A stretch of 14,350 nt of DNA, taken from contig MVCT01000011.1 of assembly GCA_002049945.1 (NCBI GenBank), forward strand, positions 1 through 14,350, read 5' to 3'. The notes under the pieces were generated by a model that saw nothing but the letters and a program-made list of their open reading frames with translations, made no database searches and was not told the DNA's origin. How positions within the stretch are numbered: position 1 is the first letter of the stretch; every line of letters starts with the position of its first letter. The translations under genes and the position numbers were made by a program. Shown here in pieces: positions 1 to 6,079 of this stretch. Origin of the DNA: Candidatus Cloacimonas sp. 4484_140 (GTDB lineage: Bacteria; Cloacimonadota; Cloacimonadia; JGIOTU-2).

Positions 1-58
1 GTATTATAACCGCACCTAGAACTACGAAGTTTCTGTTAAAAATTTTCTTTTCAGTCAT
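1..58 (-). CDS. N-terminus of a probable membrane protein (partial, cut by window edge)
   Basis: An ATG at 58 reading leftward is preceded by a good ribosome binding site (AGGAG, 5-6 bases upstream) and opens a frame of 19 codons, MTEKKIFNRNFVVLGAVII, that runs out of the window. A short basic segment followed by a hydrophobic stretch is the pattern of the first transmembrane helix of a polytopic transporter. The NRNFVVLG wording resembles the start of major facilitator proteins, including the oxalate/formate antiporter type, but 19 residues cannot decide this. It lies downstream of the acetyl-CoA synthetase gene on the same strand, separated by a terminator and 220 bases, so it is probably transcribed on its own. 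The surroundings of its start codon (GGAG, A-run, ATGACTGAAAAG) resemble those of the acetyl-CoA synthetase start. Confidence 0.6.
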   Translation of the reverse strand, partial: MTEKKIFNRNFVVLGAVII

Positions 59-278
59 TTTTTCTCCTACATATAAATATTTTTACCACCCGTCTCCATT
101 TCATTACGACGTGACAGGTCCGACTACGTTGCGCTATGTCGTGACAGGCAAAAAGCACCCCTGTTGAATAAAAAAACAAATACGTAGTGCAACAAAGGGT
201 GGCGTATTTCGCCTGCATCGGCGTAGCGTAGTGAATACGTGTGGTTCTGCATTTTTTCCTAATTCATTATGATTAAGA
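59..278. repeat. Repeat-bearing intergenic stretch
   Basis: No credible gene is seen here. The stretch holds one copy of a dispersed repeat (84-118), a second CGTGACAGG word at 140-148 duplicating 110-118, and an imperfect inverted pair (GTTGCGCTATGTC at 128-140 against the complement of 181-193, 10 of 13 positions). Its base composition is richer in G+C than the flanking intergenic DNA. It looks like remnants of dispersed non-coding repeats rather than a regulatory leader. Confidence 0.4.
84..118 (+). repeat. Dispersed repeat, copy A
   Basis: This 35-base segment, with core CGTCTCCATTTCATTACG followed by ACGTGACAGG, matches the reverse complement of 2588-2622 at 30 of 35 positions by direct comparison. 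The two copies lie in inverted orientation on either side of the acetyl-CoA synthetase gene. There is no open frame in it. Confidence 0.55.
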
Positions 279-312
279 AAAGCCGGAAAGGCAAGATAGC
301 AGATCCGGCTTT
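279..312 (-). terminator. Rho-independent terminator of the acetyl-CoA synthetase gene
   Basis: On the minus strand AAAGCCGGA pairs with TCCGGCTTT (9 base pairs, 16-base loop), and the stem runs into TTTTCTTAATC. It begins 17 bases after the acs stop codon, the expected place for an intrinsic terminator. Confidence 0.75.
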
Positions 313-328
313 ATTATTTTTGTTATAA

Positions 329-2314
329 TTAGTCGATCAATTTACGTTCTTTGATGAGGTGTTCCACAACGCTTGGGTCAGCTAGTGTTGAAACATCACC
401 AAGACTACCGGTATCTTTTTCAGCAATTTTACGTAAGATACGACGCATGATCTTTCCTGAACGAGTTTTTGGAAGCGCAGGTGCCCATTGAATTGCTTCG
501 GGAGTAGCAATAGGACCTATTTCCGAACGAACATGTTTTATAAGTTCTTTCTTCAATTCATCTGTTGGTTCGATATGCCCGACAAGGGTAACATAAGCAT
601 AGAGCCCCTGTCCTTTGATCTCGTGAGGAATTGGTGTGACTGCGGCTTCTGCAACTGCAGGATGGCTTACAAGAGCGCTCTCAACTTCCGCTGTACCAAT
701 ACGATGACCGGAAACATTGACCACGTCATCGATTCTGCCCAATAGCCAGTAATCACCGTCTTCATCAATTCGGCAGCCATCACCTGCAAAATAGAGATCA
801 TCAAACATTGTGAAGTATGTGTCGATAAATCTATCGTGATCACCCCACATTGTTCTCATCATTCCGGGCCAAGGTTTTTTGATACAGAGTTTTCCGCCTT
901 CGTTCTGACCGCATTCAGTCATATCGTCTCTCAGAACAACGGGCTCAACGCCAAAGAAAGGTCGTTGGGCACTTCCGGGTTTCAAAGTATGTGCGCCGGG
1001 AAGAGGTGTGATCAATATACCTCCGGTTTCTGTCTGCCACCAGGTATCTACGATCGGGCAATTTTTGTGTCCTATTTTTTCGTAATACCACATCCATGCT
1101 TCAGGATTGATGGGCTCGCCAACTGAGCCAAGAATTCTCAAGGAATCCAGTTTGTATTTCGCAGGCCACTCATCACCTAATCTCATAAGAGCTCTGATCG
1201 CTGTAGGAGCTGTGTAGATAACTGTTATTTTAAATTTATCAACAATTTTCCAGAAACGTCCTGCATCAGGGTAGGTCGGAACACCTTCGAACATAACTGA
1301 AGTCGCACCGTTCGCAAGAGGACCATACACAATATAGCTGTGACCGGTCACCCAGCCGATGTCTGCTGTGCACCAATAAACATCGTCATCATGGATATTG
1401 AAAATATATTTGTGAGAGATCATTGTATGTATCAAGTAGCCGGCAGTTGTATGGACAACACCTTTGGGCTTGCCTGTCGAACCTGATGTATAAAGAATGA
1501 ATAATGGATCTTCTGCGTTCATATGAACCGGATCGCACTCAGGAGCTGCTTTTTCCATCTCATCATGATACCAGAAATCTCTTCCTTCTTCCATGTGGCA
1601 TAGTTCATTATTAACCTTAATAACGATCACGCTTTCGATCGAAGGGGTATCTTTCAGAGCTTTATCTGAGATATCTTTAAGATGGATATGCTTTCCTGCA
1701 CGACGAGAAATATTTGCCGTGATAAGCATTTTACAATCGGAATCATTCACTCTGCCACGAATAGCATCAGCGCTAAATCCACCGAAAATAATAGAATGGA
1801 TCGCACCTATTCTTGTGCACGCAAGCATTGTGATAGTAAGTTCGGGAACCATGGGCATATAGATCGCGACTCTATCGCCTTTTTTGATGCCTTTGGATTT
1901 AAGAACATTTGCAAATTTACATACTTCCTTGTAGAGTTCTTCGTAGGAGTATTTTTTTACGTCATCTTCGATTTCACCCTGCCAAAGGATCGCTGTCTTT
2001 TTCGCAGTCGGCGTACCGAGATGCCTATCCAAACAGTTGTAACTTACATTGAGCTCGCCATCTTCAAACCAGGTATGCTCAATTTTACGAGCTTTTGTAT
2101 CCCATGTGTACTTAAGACCTTTTGTCGGTTTCTTGAACCAATCCAAAGTCTCAACTTGTTCCAACCAAAATCCATCGGGATTCTTGATGGATCTTTCCCA
2201 CATTTCTTTATATTGTTCATCCGAACTTATGTAGGCGTTTTTCTTAATTTCTTCTGGTGGGGGGAATGTCTTTCCTTTGCCCATAAGTGAGTCAATTGCT
2301 TTTTTTTCAGTCAT
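329..2314 (-). CDS. acs: Acetyl-CoA synthetase, AMP-forming
   Basis: This cytoplasmic enzyme activates acetate with ATP to acetyl-AMP and transfers the acetyl group to CoA. The 661-residue length is normal for the family. Visible motifs in order: the phosphate-binding loop YTSGSTGKPKG (275-285), the acetate-pocket and adenine motif DTWWQTETGG (423-432), GDGCRIDEDGDYWLLGRIDD (511-530) with the hinge that rotates the C-terminal domain, and PKTRSGKIMRR (615-625). In the last motif K621 is the catalytic lysine, which in well-studied homologues is inactivated by acetylation. The frame ends in TAA and is followed by an intrinsic terminator. A GGAG lies 13 bases before the ATG, rather far for a Shine-Dalgarno, but the start agrees with the usual N-terminus. 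It sits between the partial membrane protein and the carbonic anhydrase, all on one strand but with long gaps, so it is likely monocistronic. Propionyl-CoA synthetase is the main alternative; the WWQTETGG context favours acetate. Confidence 0.97.
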   Translation of the reverse strand: MTEKKAIDSLMGKGKTFPPPEEIKKNAYISSDEQYKEMWERSIKNPDGFWLEQVETLDWFKKPTKGLKYTWDTKARKIEHTWFEDGELNVSYNCLDRHLGTPTAKKTAILWQGEIEDDVKKYSYEELYKEVCKFANVLKSKGIKKGDRVAIYMPMVPELTITMLACTRIGAIHSIIFGGFSADAIRGRVNDSDCKMLITANISRRAGKHIHLKDISDKALKDTPSIESVIVIKVNNELCHMEEGRDFWYHDEMEKAAPECDPVHMNAEDPLFILYTSGSTGKPKGVVHTTAGYLIHTMISHKYIFNIHDDDVYWCTADIGWVTGHSYIVYGPLANGATSVMFEGVPTYPDAGRFWKIVDKFKITVIYTAPTAIRALMRLGDEWPAKYKLDSLRILGSVGEPINPEAWMWYYEKIGHKNCPIVDTWWQTETGGILITPLPGAHTLKPGSAQRPFFGVEPVVLRDDMTECGQNEGGKLCIKKPWPGMMRTMWGDHDRFIDTYFTMFDDLYFAGDGCRIDEDGDYWLLGRIDDVVNVSGHRIGTAEVESALVSHPAVAEAAVTPIPHEIKGQGLYAYVTLVGHIEPTDELKKELIKHVRSEIGPIATPEAIQWAPALPKTRSGKIMRRILRKIAEKDTGSLGDVSTLADPSVVEHLIKERKLID

Positions 2315-2352
2315 TTTTTTGTGTTTTCTCCGTCATTTTTTAAATAATTAGC

Positions 2353-2383
2353 GTTATCCCGTTTGCCTTAATTTATAAGTCAA
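2353..2383 (-). promoter_or_regulatory. Possible sigma-70-type promoter of acs
   Basis: On the minus strand TTGACT (2383-2378) is followed after 19 bases by GATAAC (2358-2353), four of six positions of a -10 box. It is upstream of the acs start with no gene in between. The spacer is longer than ideal, so this is a tentative call. Confidence 0.3.
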
Positions 2384-2587
2384 GAATTTTAGAATTTTTT
2401 TGAGAAATTTAACCTGAGAGAATAAAATGGGTAATAATTTATTGATCCTTCTCTAATATCTAAACATCTAACTTCTTCCATTTTTTGGCAGAAAAATTTC
2501 ATCCATTTCTATGAAACCTTTATTAATAAATGTTTATACCATTTAAAATTTTGCCCAACTTTTTATATATTTTTCTATCTTTCTCTG

Positions 2588-2622
2588 CCTGTCTCGGCGT
2601 AATGAAATGAAGACGGATGGTG
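2588..2622 (-). repeat. Dispersed repeat, copy B
   Basis: Read on the minus strand this gives CCGTCTTCATTTCATTACG followed by CCGAGACAGG, matching copy A at 84-118 in 30 of 35 positions. It lies in the gap between the carbonic anhydrase and acs genes. Confidence 0.55.
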
Positions 2623-2695
2623 AATTCTTTTTGGTTTCGGTTCACCCTGTTTAATCATTGTTCTCTATTTAACTGGGGTTTATCCGAGTTAGGAT

Positions 2696-3286
2696 TTAGA
2701 GGTTGATTTTGGTCCAACAATTTTCCTTTTCGTCAAAAAATGAGATATTCCCAGAGTGCATATCGTACAACCATTTATGGATCTTCACATTATTCTTATT
2801 TGCTCGGATGAAATCAAACGAAAGGAGATGTTCAGCTTGCATTAGAATGTTGTTTTTTATCGTTTCTAATATGGACGAGTTATCATTTGTCGAAGCTCTT
2901 GCTTTATGTGCATACTTCAGCCAATCAGATACTTTGGAATCATTCGGTACTCCTTTTACAAGTGCAGTGATTCCCCCACATCCTGTGTGTCCGCACACGA
3001 CAATGTGTTCCACCTTGAGTTCGAGCACAGCATATTCCAGAACTGAGCTTGTGCAGATATCTTGTGCATCACTCGGCGGGATGATGTTTGCAATATTTCT
3101 CATAACAAAAAGATCTCCTGCATCAGCATTGACAATAAATTCCGGCACTACTCTTGAATCCGAACACCCGACCCACAAAACTTTTGGATGCTGACCTTGA
3201 TTTGCTAACTGCAAGTATAGCTTCTTGTTTTCATCAAATGAATTCTTAAATTTTTGATGTCCGTGAAGTACTTTTTCTGTTGGCAT
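2696..3286 (-). CDS. Beta-class carbonic anhydrase
   Basis: This zinc enzyme interconverts carbon dioxide and bicarbonate in the cytoplasm, supplying bicarbonate for carboxylations. The beta-class signatures are complete. Numbering from the upstream ATG at 3298, CSDSR holds zinc ligand C45 and the D47-R49 dyad, and CGHTGCGG holds ligands H104 and C107. The length of about 196-200 residues is normal. I prefer the ATG at 3286 over the one at 3298 because a GGAG sits six bases before it, overlapping the first ATG, whereas the upstream ATG has no ribosome binding site. The frame ends in TAA. It stands alone, 381 bases from acs and more than 400 bases from the tRNA. A link to acetate or CO2 metabolism with acs is possible, but the spacing does not argue for an operon. 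Confidence 0.96.
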   Translation of the reverse strand: MPTEKVLHGHQKFKNSFDENKKLYLQLANQGQHPKVLWVGCSDSRVVPEFIVNADAGDLFVMRNIANIIPPSDAQDICTSSVLEYAVLELKVEHIVVCGHTGCGGITALVKGVPNDSKVSDWLKYAHKARASTNDNSSILETIKNNILMQAEHLLSFDFIRANKNNVKIHKWLYDMHSGNISFFDEKENCWTKINL

Positions 3287-3292
3287 TTCTAT

Positions 3293-3296
3293 CTCC
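3293..3296 (-). promoter_or_regulatory. Ribosome binding site deciding the carbonic anhydrase start
   Basis: GGAG on the minus strand lies six bases before the ATG at 3286 and overlaps the upstream in-frame ATG (3298-3296). This favours the shorter protein. Confidence 0.6.
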
Positions 3297-3442
3297 ATAA
3301 ATCACTTTAATAAATTGCATTGGAAAAATATAATAAAGACAAAAAATTTTATTTACGTATAATTTTGTACAATTATTTTAAGCGATTTGTCGGAATCGGA
3401 TTGTGCATATTAAATAGATTTTTCTTGATATTACACACCTCC

Positions 3443-3478
3443 TCCGCCAGCTGGCGGATACTCCTCTTGATAGAGGAG
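3443..3478 (+). repeat. Two-hairpin repeat element, copy 1
   Basis: A perfect 16-base palindrome TCCGCCAGCTGGCGGA (3443-3458) is followed after two bases by a hairpin CTCCTCT-TGAT-AGAGGAG (3461-3478) and then A plus seven T. The second hairpin and T-run look like an intrinsic terminator on the plus strand, but no plus-strand gene precedes it. The pairing with copy 2 points to a dispersed REP-like element instead. Confidence 0.65.
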
Positions 3479-3571
3479 ATTTTTTTGATTACTCATTGTA
3501 TTATAACGATTTAAATATATGTGATGTAATGGATGTTTAGAATGTCAATTAATTTGAAAATATTCATTTTT

Positions 3572-3612
3572 CCCCTCTATCAAGAGGGGTGGATTCTCCC
3601 GACAAGTCGGGA
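3572..3612 (-). repeat. Two-hairpin repeat element, copy 2 (inverted)
   Basis: Read on the minus strand this gives TCCCGAC-TT-GTCGGGA (3612-3597), seven bases of spacer, then CCCCTCT-TGAT-AGAGGGG (3589-3572). The layout, the TGAT loop and the core CCTCTTGATAGAGG are the same as in copy 1, while the first hairpin differs in sequence but keeps its pairing. This compensated divergence suggests that the folded form matters. Confidence 0.65.
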
Positions 3613-3673
3613 TTGGAAGACGGAGACGAGTAAAATCGAAATACGAGGAGATATTACTCAAAATTCGTAATTC

Positions 3674-3703
3674 TTGACAGCAAATTCCAGCACCAAATAA
3701 ACA
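3674..3703 (+). promoter_or_regulatory. Promoter of tRNA-Glu
   Basis: A perfect -35 box TTGACA (3674-3679) is followed after 18 bases by TAAACA (3698-3703), a weak -10. The start of transcription would fall a few bases before the tRNA at 3714. The bacterial consensus -35 argues against a typical Bacteroidota promoter (TTTG/TAnnTTTG). Confidence 0.55.
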
Positions 3704-3713
3704 ATTCCCACGT

Positions 3714-3788
3714 GGCCCCATCGTCTAGGGGTAAGGACGCCGGATTCTCATTCCGGTAACAGGGGTTCGATTCCCCTTGGGGCTACCA
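3714..3788 (+). tRNA. tRNA-Glu(CTC)
   Basis: The cloverleaf folds by eye. The 7-base-pair acceptor stem GGCCCCA/TGGGGCT has a G-U first pair; the D stem is GTCT/GGAC. The anticodon stem CCGGA/TCCGG encloses loop TTCTCAT with anticodon CTC. The T arm is AGGGG-TTCGATT-CCCCT. Discriminator A3785 and an encoded CCA (3786-3788) complete it. The length is 72 plus CCA. It is the only plus-strand gene in the window. CTC reads GAG, so another tRNA-Glu (TTC) is expected elsewhere in the genome. Confidence 0.97.
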
Positions 3789-3806
3789 GTTTTATTATAG
3801 AAAATA

Positions 3807-3831
3807 AGCCAGTTCGCAAAAGGAACTGGCT
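3807..3831. terminator. Shared hairpin terminator between tRNA-Glu and the surface-protein gene
   Basis: A perfect 9-base-pair stem AGCCAGTTC/GAACTGGCT with a 7-base loop lies between two convergent genes, 18 bases after the tRNA and 21 bases after the stop of the minus-strand gene. On the minus strand it runs into TTATTTTCTATAAT. It can serve both directions. Confidence 0.7.
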
Positions 3832-3852
3832 CATTATTTATACGAGTTTATT

Positions 3853-4842
3853 CTATTCTACAATCAAGAATTTTTCAATATTACTTTCCCTTTCAGTCTG
3901 CAATTTCATAAAATAAATTCCAGAAGCAAGTTTTGCATTCCCCGTATCGGAATTATCAAGAGTTACCTCATGATATCCAATTTCTTTAATGTCATTTACC
4001 AATGTGCAAACCTTTTGTCCTTTAATATTATAAAGAGCAATATCGACATTCCCTGAAGATTTTATAAAATACTCGATTGAAATATGTGTGGCACATGGAT
4101 TTGGATAGATCCGAGTTATGCGATCACGTTGCTCGATATCATCAACAGAAACAATTGGCTCAAGTGGAATATCCACCCAGCAGGTTTCATTGTAATCTAT
4201 AACGACTTGTGTGGGATGGATATAATTATTATAATCCGGATGCGTACAACTTACAGTGTAGGAGCCCGGAGGTACTTCTATTGCGCATAATCCATAAGAG
4301 TTTGTGAGACCATCGTAATCGCCGACGATCACTGTAGCGTTTTCAACAGGATCTCCTGTGTTTATATCTGTGACAATTCCTCTTACTATGCCATCGATTT
4401 TCAATAAGTAACCAAGATAAGTTCCCATGAGATCGGCTTTTGAGTTTTCTGCAGTATCTTCCATTCCGCCAAGAATTGGAGTTGAAGCAATTGTGCTGTA
4501 GTTATATCCATTATAAGTAATAGTACGCGAAAATCCGCCATCAGAATAAAAAGCAACATGTCTGAGAAGACCACCTATTTCGTCAACAGAGTAATTTGCA
4601 TCATTGTTTGTGGTGAAAGGAAATATATAATCCTCTCCAACAGTGCCTGAGTTTCCTGTCATTGTTCCGACATTTTGTGTAGTGTGTGCTAAGAAGGAAC
4701 ATCCAAAACTGGTTAGGAACGCTGTTCCCTGATGTGAGTATCCAAAATCCGAACCTTCAATATATATTGGGTTGCCGGCGTTAAGATAGTTAATTAATGT
4801 TGCTTGATCAGAGGTTCCGACGGAACCTGGAGGTGTAGTACC
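3853..4842 (-). pseudogene. C-terminal part of the secreted T9SS surface protein, cut off by an in-frame TGA
   Basis: This stretch continues the frame of the upstream gene at 4843-5856 directly after a TGA and stays open for 329 codons to a TAG. An internal ATG at 4662 exists, but it has no clear ribosome binding site, falls in the middle of a domain and has no signal peptide, so independent expression would not give an exported protein. Just after the TGA the rest of a class I glutamine amidotransferase-like fold is read (INYLNAGNPIYIEGSDFGY). A carboxypeptidase-regulatory-like beta sandwich follows (DGIVRGIVTDINTGDPVENA through GSYTVSCTHPDY). The end is a T9SS type A sorting domain with RIYPNPCATHISIEY, VDIALYNIKGQKV and LASGIYFMKLQ. 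Without this tail the N-terminal product could not be sorted to the surface. It is a broken gene, a read-through gene, or a sequence error; the domains themselves show no decay. Confidence 0.75.
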
Positions 4843-4845
4843 TCA
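4812..4845 (-). other. In-frame TGA with downstream hairpin
   Basis: TGA at 4845-4843 interrupts an otherwise continuous 667-codon frame. Fourteen bases later on the minus strand AGGTTCC-GTC-GGAACCT forms a 7-base-pair hairpin (4828-4812) whose loop begins with G. A second small hairpin GAGGT/ACCTC (4844-4830) includes the TGA itself. The position and loop G are compatible with the loose rule for bacterial SECIS elements, and read-through would place selenocysteine in Cys-Val-Gly-Sec. No selenocysteine machinery is in the window, and this protein family is not a known selenoprotein family, so the resemblance may be chance. Confidence 0.35.
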
Positions 4846-5856
4846 TCCTACGCAATAAATGCCAAGAGCAACAAAAATGGCATCATAAGGTGAAAGATTG
4901 GCAGGAAGGTAAGTGAAAGTATCGTAGGTTACGTTATTAGCAGTGAGCGCATTTTGAAGAAAAACCTGTGTGCCGATACCAGCAATATCAGAATTATTAT
5001 CATTATCCCATACAAGCACATGAATAGGATCATCAGGATATATATTTAACTGGAAGGGATCCGTAGTATTATTATCTAAGAACTCATCACCTGTTAAGGT
5101 TACTTGTCCATAAAGATCAACCACTTCGCTGATATCGGGTGTCCAGTTGAAATCATAGATCACTTCTTCATCAGGATTAATTGGAGTTGTCATTGAAGTG
5201 GAGCTCAGCACTATGCCTGGTTCCCGCATAAGACTTACATCATAATTTGTTTCAGTATTCAATCCAGTATTTTTCACTGTAACATGCCATAGCCCTTGCT
5301 GTCCAACATTCAGAATATTATTGCCAGAGATGTCCGTTGCAGCAAGATCGTGATCCAGGGAAGCATTGATCGCTACATTATAGATGTACCAGTAATTAAA
5401 ATTATAGGTGCTGCCACCATAGCTTCGGAACTTTATCTGAACCTGCTGTCCTGCGTATGGGAATAATGAGAAGCTGATATCTTTTCCACCAGAATATCCC
5501 CAGTTATTTCCAACGAGATCAAAGCTCCACAGAACAGTTGTTCCTCCCGGATGAATCAATTCAATATGTGCAACTTCTCCGGTATTTGTTGAATATTCAT
5601 CAATAAATTGAGAAACGATCAGGTCACCGACATTTGAAGGCAGATTGATTGAAGGAGATACTGCGCTCAAATCGTAAGGTGCAACTGTAGGTGTCCACGA
5701 TAGCATAAGTGCTCCACCCTGAATGCTCCAATTCTGATCAAGTATCCACGTACCGGGATTTGTCTCAAAATCTTCTTCCCAGATTATTGATTGAGCATAC
5801 AATGGAATGGTTATAAAAAATAATAAAATTAGTATAATGACATATTTATTTTTCAT
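4843..5856 (-). CDS. Secreted surface protein, N-terminal part (ends at in-frame TGA)
   Basis: The protein starts with a signal peptide (MKNKYVIILILLFFITIPLY, cleavage near AQS at 22) and a GGAGG four to five bases before the ATG. Residues about 25-165 form a MAM/jelly-roll-like beta domain (WEEDFETNPGTW, VQIKFRSYGGSTYNFNYWYI). Residues about 168-275 are a CARDB-like adhesion repeat (HDLAATDISG, WHVTVKNTGLNTETNYDV). From about 280 comes the first half of a class I glutamine amidotransferase-like fold (IHVLVWDNDNNSDIAGIG, LSPYDAIFVALGIYCVG), where the frame meets TGA at codon 338. The frame is intact on the far side, so this is the front of a 667-codon gene, probably a surface adhesin or a cell-envelope protein. 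It follows the small membrane protein by 102 bases and has its own possible promoter. The specific ligand or substrate is unknown. Confidence 0.85.
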   Translation of the reverse strand: MKNKYVIILILLFFITIPLYAQSIIWEEDFETNPGTWILDQNWSIQGGALMLSWTPTVAPYDLSAVSPSINLPSNVGDLIVSQFIDEYSTNTGEVAHIELIHPGGTTVLWSFDLVGNNWGYSGGKDISFSLFPYAGQQVQIKFRSYGGSTYNFNYWYIYNVAINASLDHDLAATDISGNNILNVGQQGLWHVTVKNTGLNTETNYDVSLMREPGIVLSSTSMTTPINPDEEVIYDFNWTPDISEVVDLYGQVTLTGDEFLDNNTTDPFQLNIYPDDPIHVLVWDNDNNSDIAGIGTQVFLQNALTANNVTYDTFTYLPANLSPYDAIFVALGIYCVG

Positions 5857-5881
5857 GCTGCCTCCAGCATATTTTGAGTGT

Positions 5882-5910
5882 TACAGAATTGTGAGGGTAC
5901 AGATTGTCAA
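5882..5910 (-). promoter_or_regulatory. Possible promoter of the secreted surface-protein gene
   Basis: On the minus strand TTGACA (5910-5905) is followed after 17 bases by TCTGTA (5887-5882), a poor -10. Transcription would start near 5875, just ahead of the ribosome binding site. No terminator is visible after the small membrane protein upstream, so read-through from the sigma-54 operon is equally possible. Confidence 0.3.
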
Positions 5911-5958
5911 GAAATATCAAGAAAAATTAGGATTTTATGAATTACAATTAATTGATTT

Positions 5959-6063
5959 CTATTTAATATGCAAATCATCCTTTCTCTTGATGAAAAAACC
6001 AACAATAATGCCCGGAATTATAACAAGTGAAACTATCAATCCGATCAAAAGTATTTTGTTCAT
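5959..6063 (-). CDS. Small single-pass membrane protein, 34 residues
   Basis: This gene is too short for usual gene calling. The ATG at 6063 lies 16 bases after the regulator's stop codon and has a strong AAGGAG (6076-6071) seven bases before it, the best ribosome binding site in the operon. The frame of 34 residues ends in TAG. The protein begins MNKILLIGLIVSLVIIPGII, giving one hydrophobic helix from about residue 4 to 25, followed by a short charged tail (KRKDDLHIK). By the positive-inside rule the tail is likely cytoplasmic. I do not recognise a family. Its position at the end of a two-component operon suggests a membrane-bound modulator of the kinase or an envelope-stress effector, but that is inference. 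The AT-rich surroundings could produce such a frame by chance; the ribosome binding site and tight spacing argue for a real gene. Confidence 0.65.
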   Translation of the reverse strand: MNKILLIGLIVSLVIIPGIIVGFFIKRKDDLHIK

Positions 6064-6070
6064 ACATCTT

Positions 6071-6076
6071 CTCCTT
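6071..6076 (-). promoter_or_regulatory. Ribosome binding site of the small membrane protein
   Basis: AAGGAG on the minus strand lies seven bases before the ATG at 6063, within the 16 bases that separate it from the stop codon of the sigma-54 activator. It is the main evidence that the short frame is translated. Confidence 0.65.
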
Positions 6077-6079
6077 ATG

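Larger units (their letters stand above)
2315..2695. other. Intergenic region between carbonic anhydrase and acs
   Basis: These 381 bases hold no credible gene. They contain a possible acs promoter (2353-2383), copy B of the dispersed repeat (2588-2622), and a weak inverted pair GGTGAA/TTCACC with a 16-base loop just after the carbonic anhydrase gene that is not convincing as a terminator. The remainder is AT-rich sequence in which I see nothing further. Confidence 0.5.
3287..3713. other. Intergenic region with hairpin repeats
   Basis: This stretch between carbonic anhydrase and tRNA-Glu has no credible gene. It contains two inverted copies of a two-hairpin element (3443-3478 and 3572-3612) with about 93 bases between them, and the tRNA promoter (3674-3703). 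The AT-rich part next to the carbonic anhydrase presumably holds its promoter, but I cannot pick one with confidence. Confidence 0.5.

Noticed and set aside
1682..2290. Plus-strand open frame of 202 codons inside acs
   Set aside because: It is the antisense shadow of a clearly conserved acetyl-CoA synthetase; its product has no recognisable domain or credible composition.
3461..3486. Plus-strand intrinsic terminator (hairpin plus T-run)
   Set aside because: No plus-strand gene lies upstream, and the hairpin is part of a repeat element with a second inverted copy nearby.
3320..3514. Plus-strand open frame of 64 codons between carbonic anhydrase and tRNA-Glu
   Set aside because: It runs through the palindromic repeat element, has no ribosome binding site and no recognisable product.
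3421..3660. CRISPR-like array
   Set aside because: Only two repeat units exist, in opposite orientation, without regular spacers, and no cas gene is in the window.
3853..4662. Independent 269-residue gene starting at ATG 4662
   Set aside because: The 60 codons upstream of this ATG back to the TGA are open in the same frame and continue a domain, and there is no ribosome binding site or signal peptide at 4662. It is the back end of the upstream gene.
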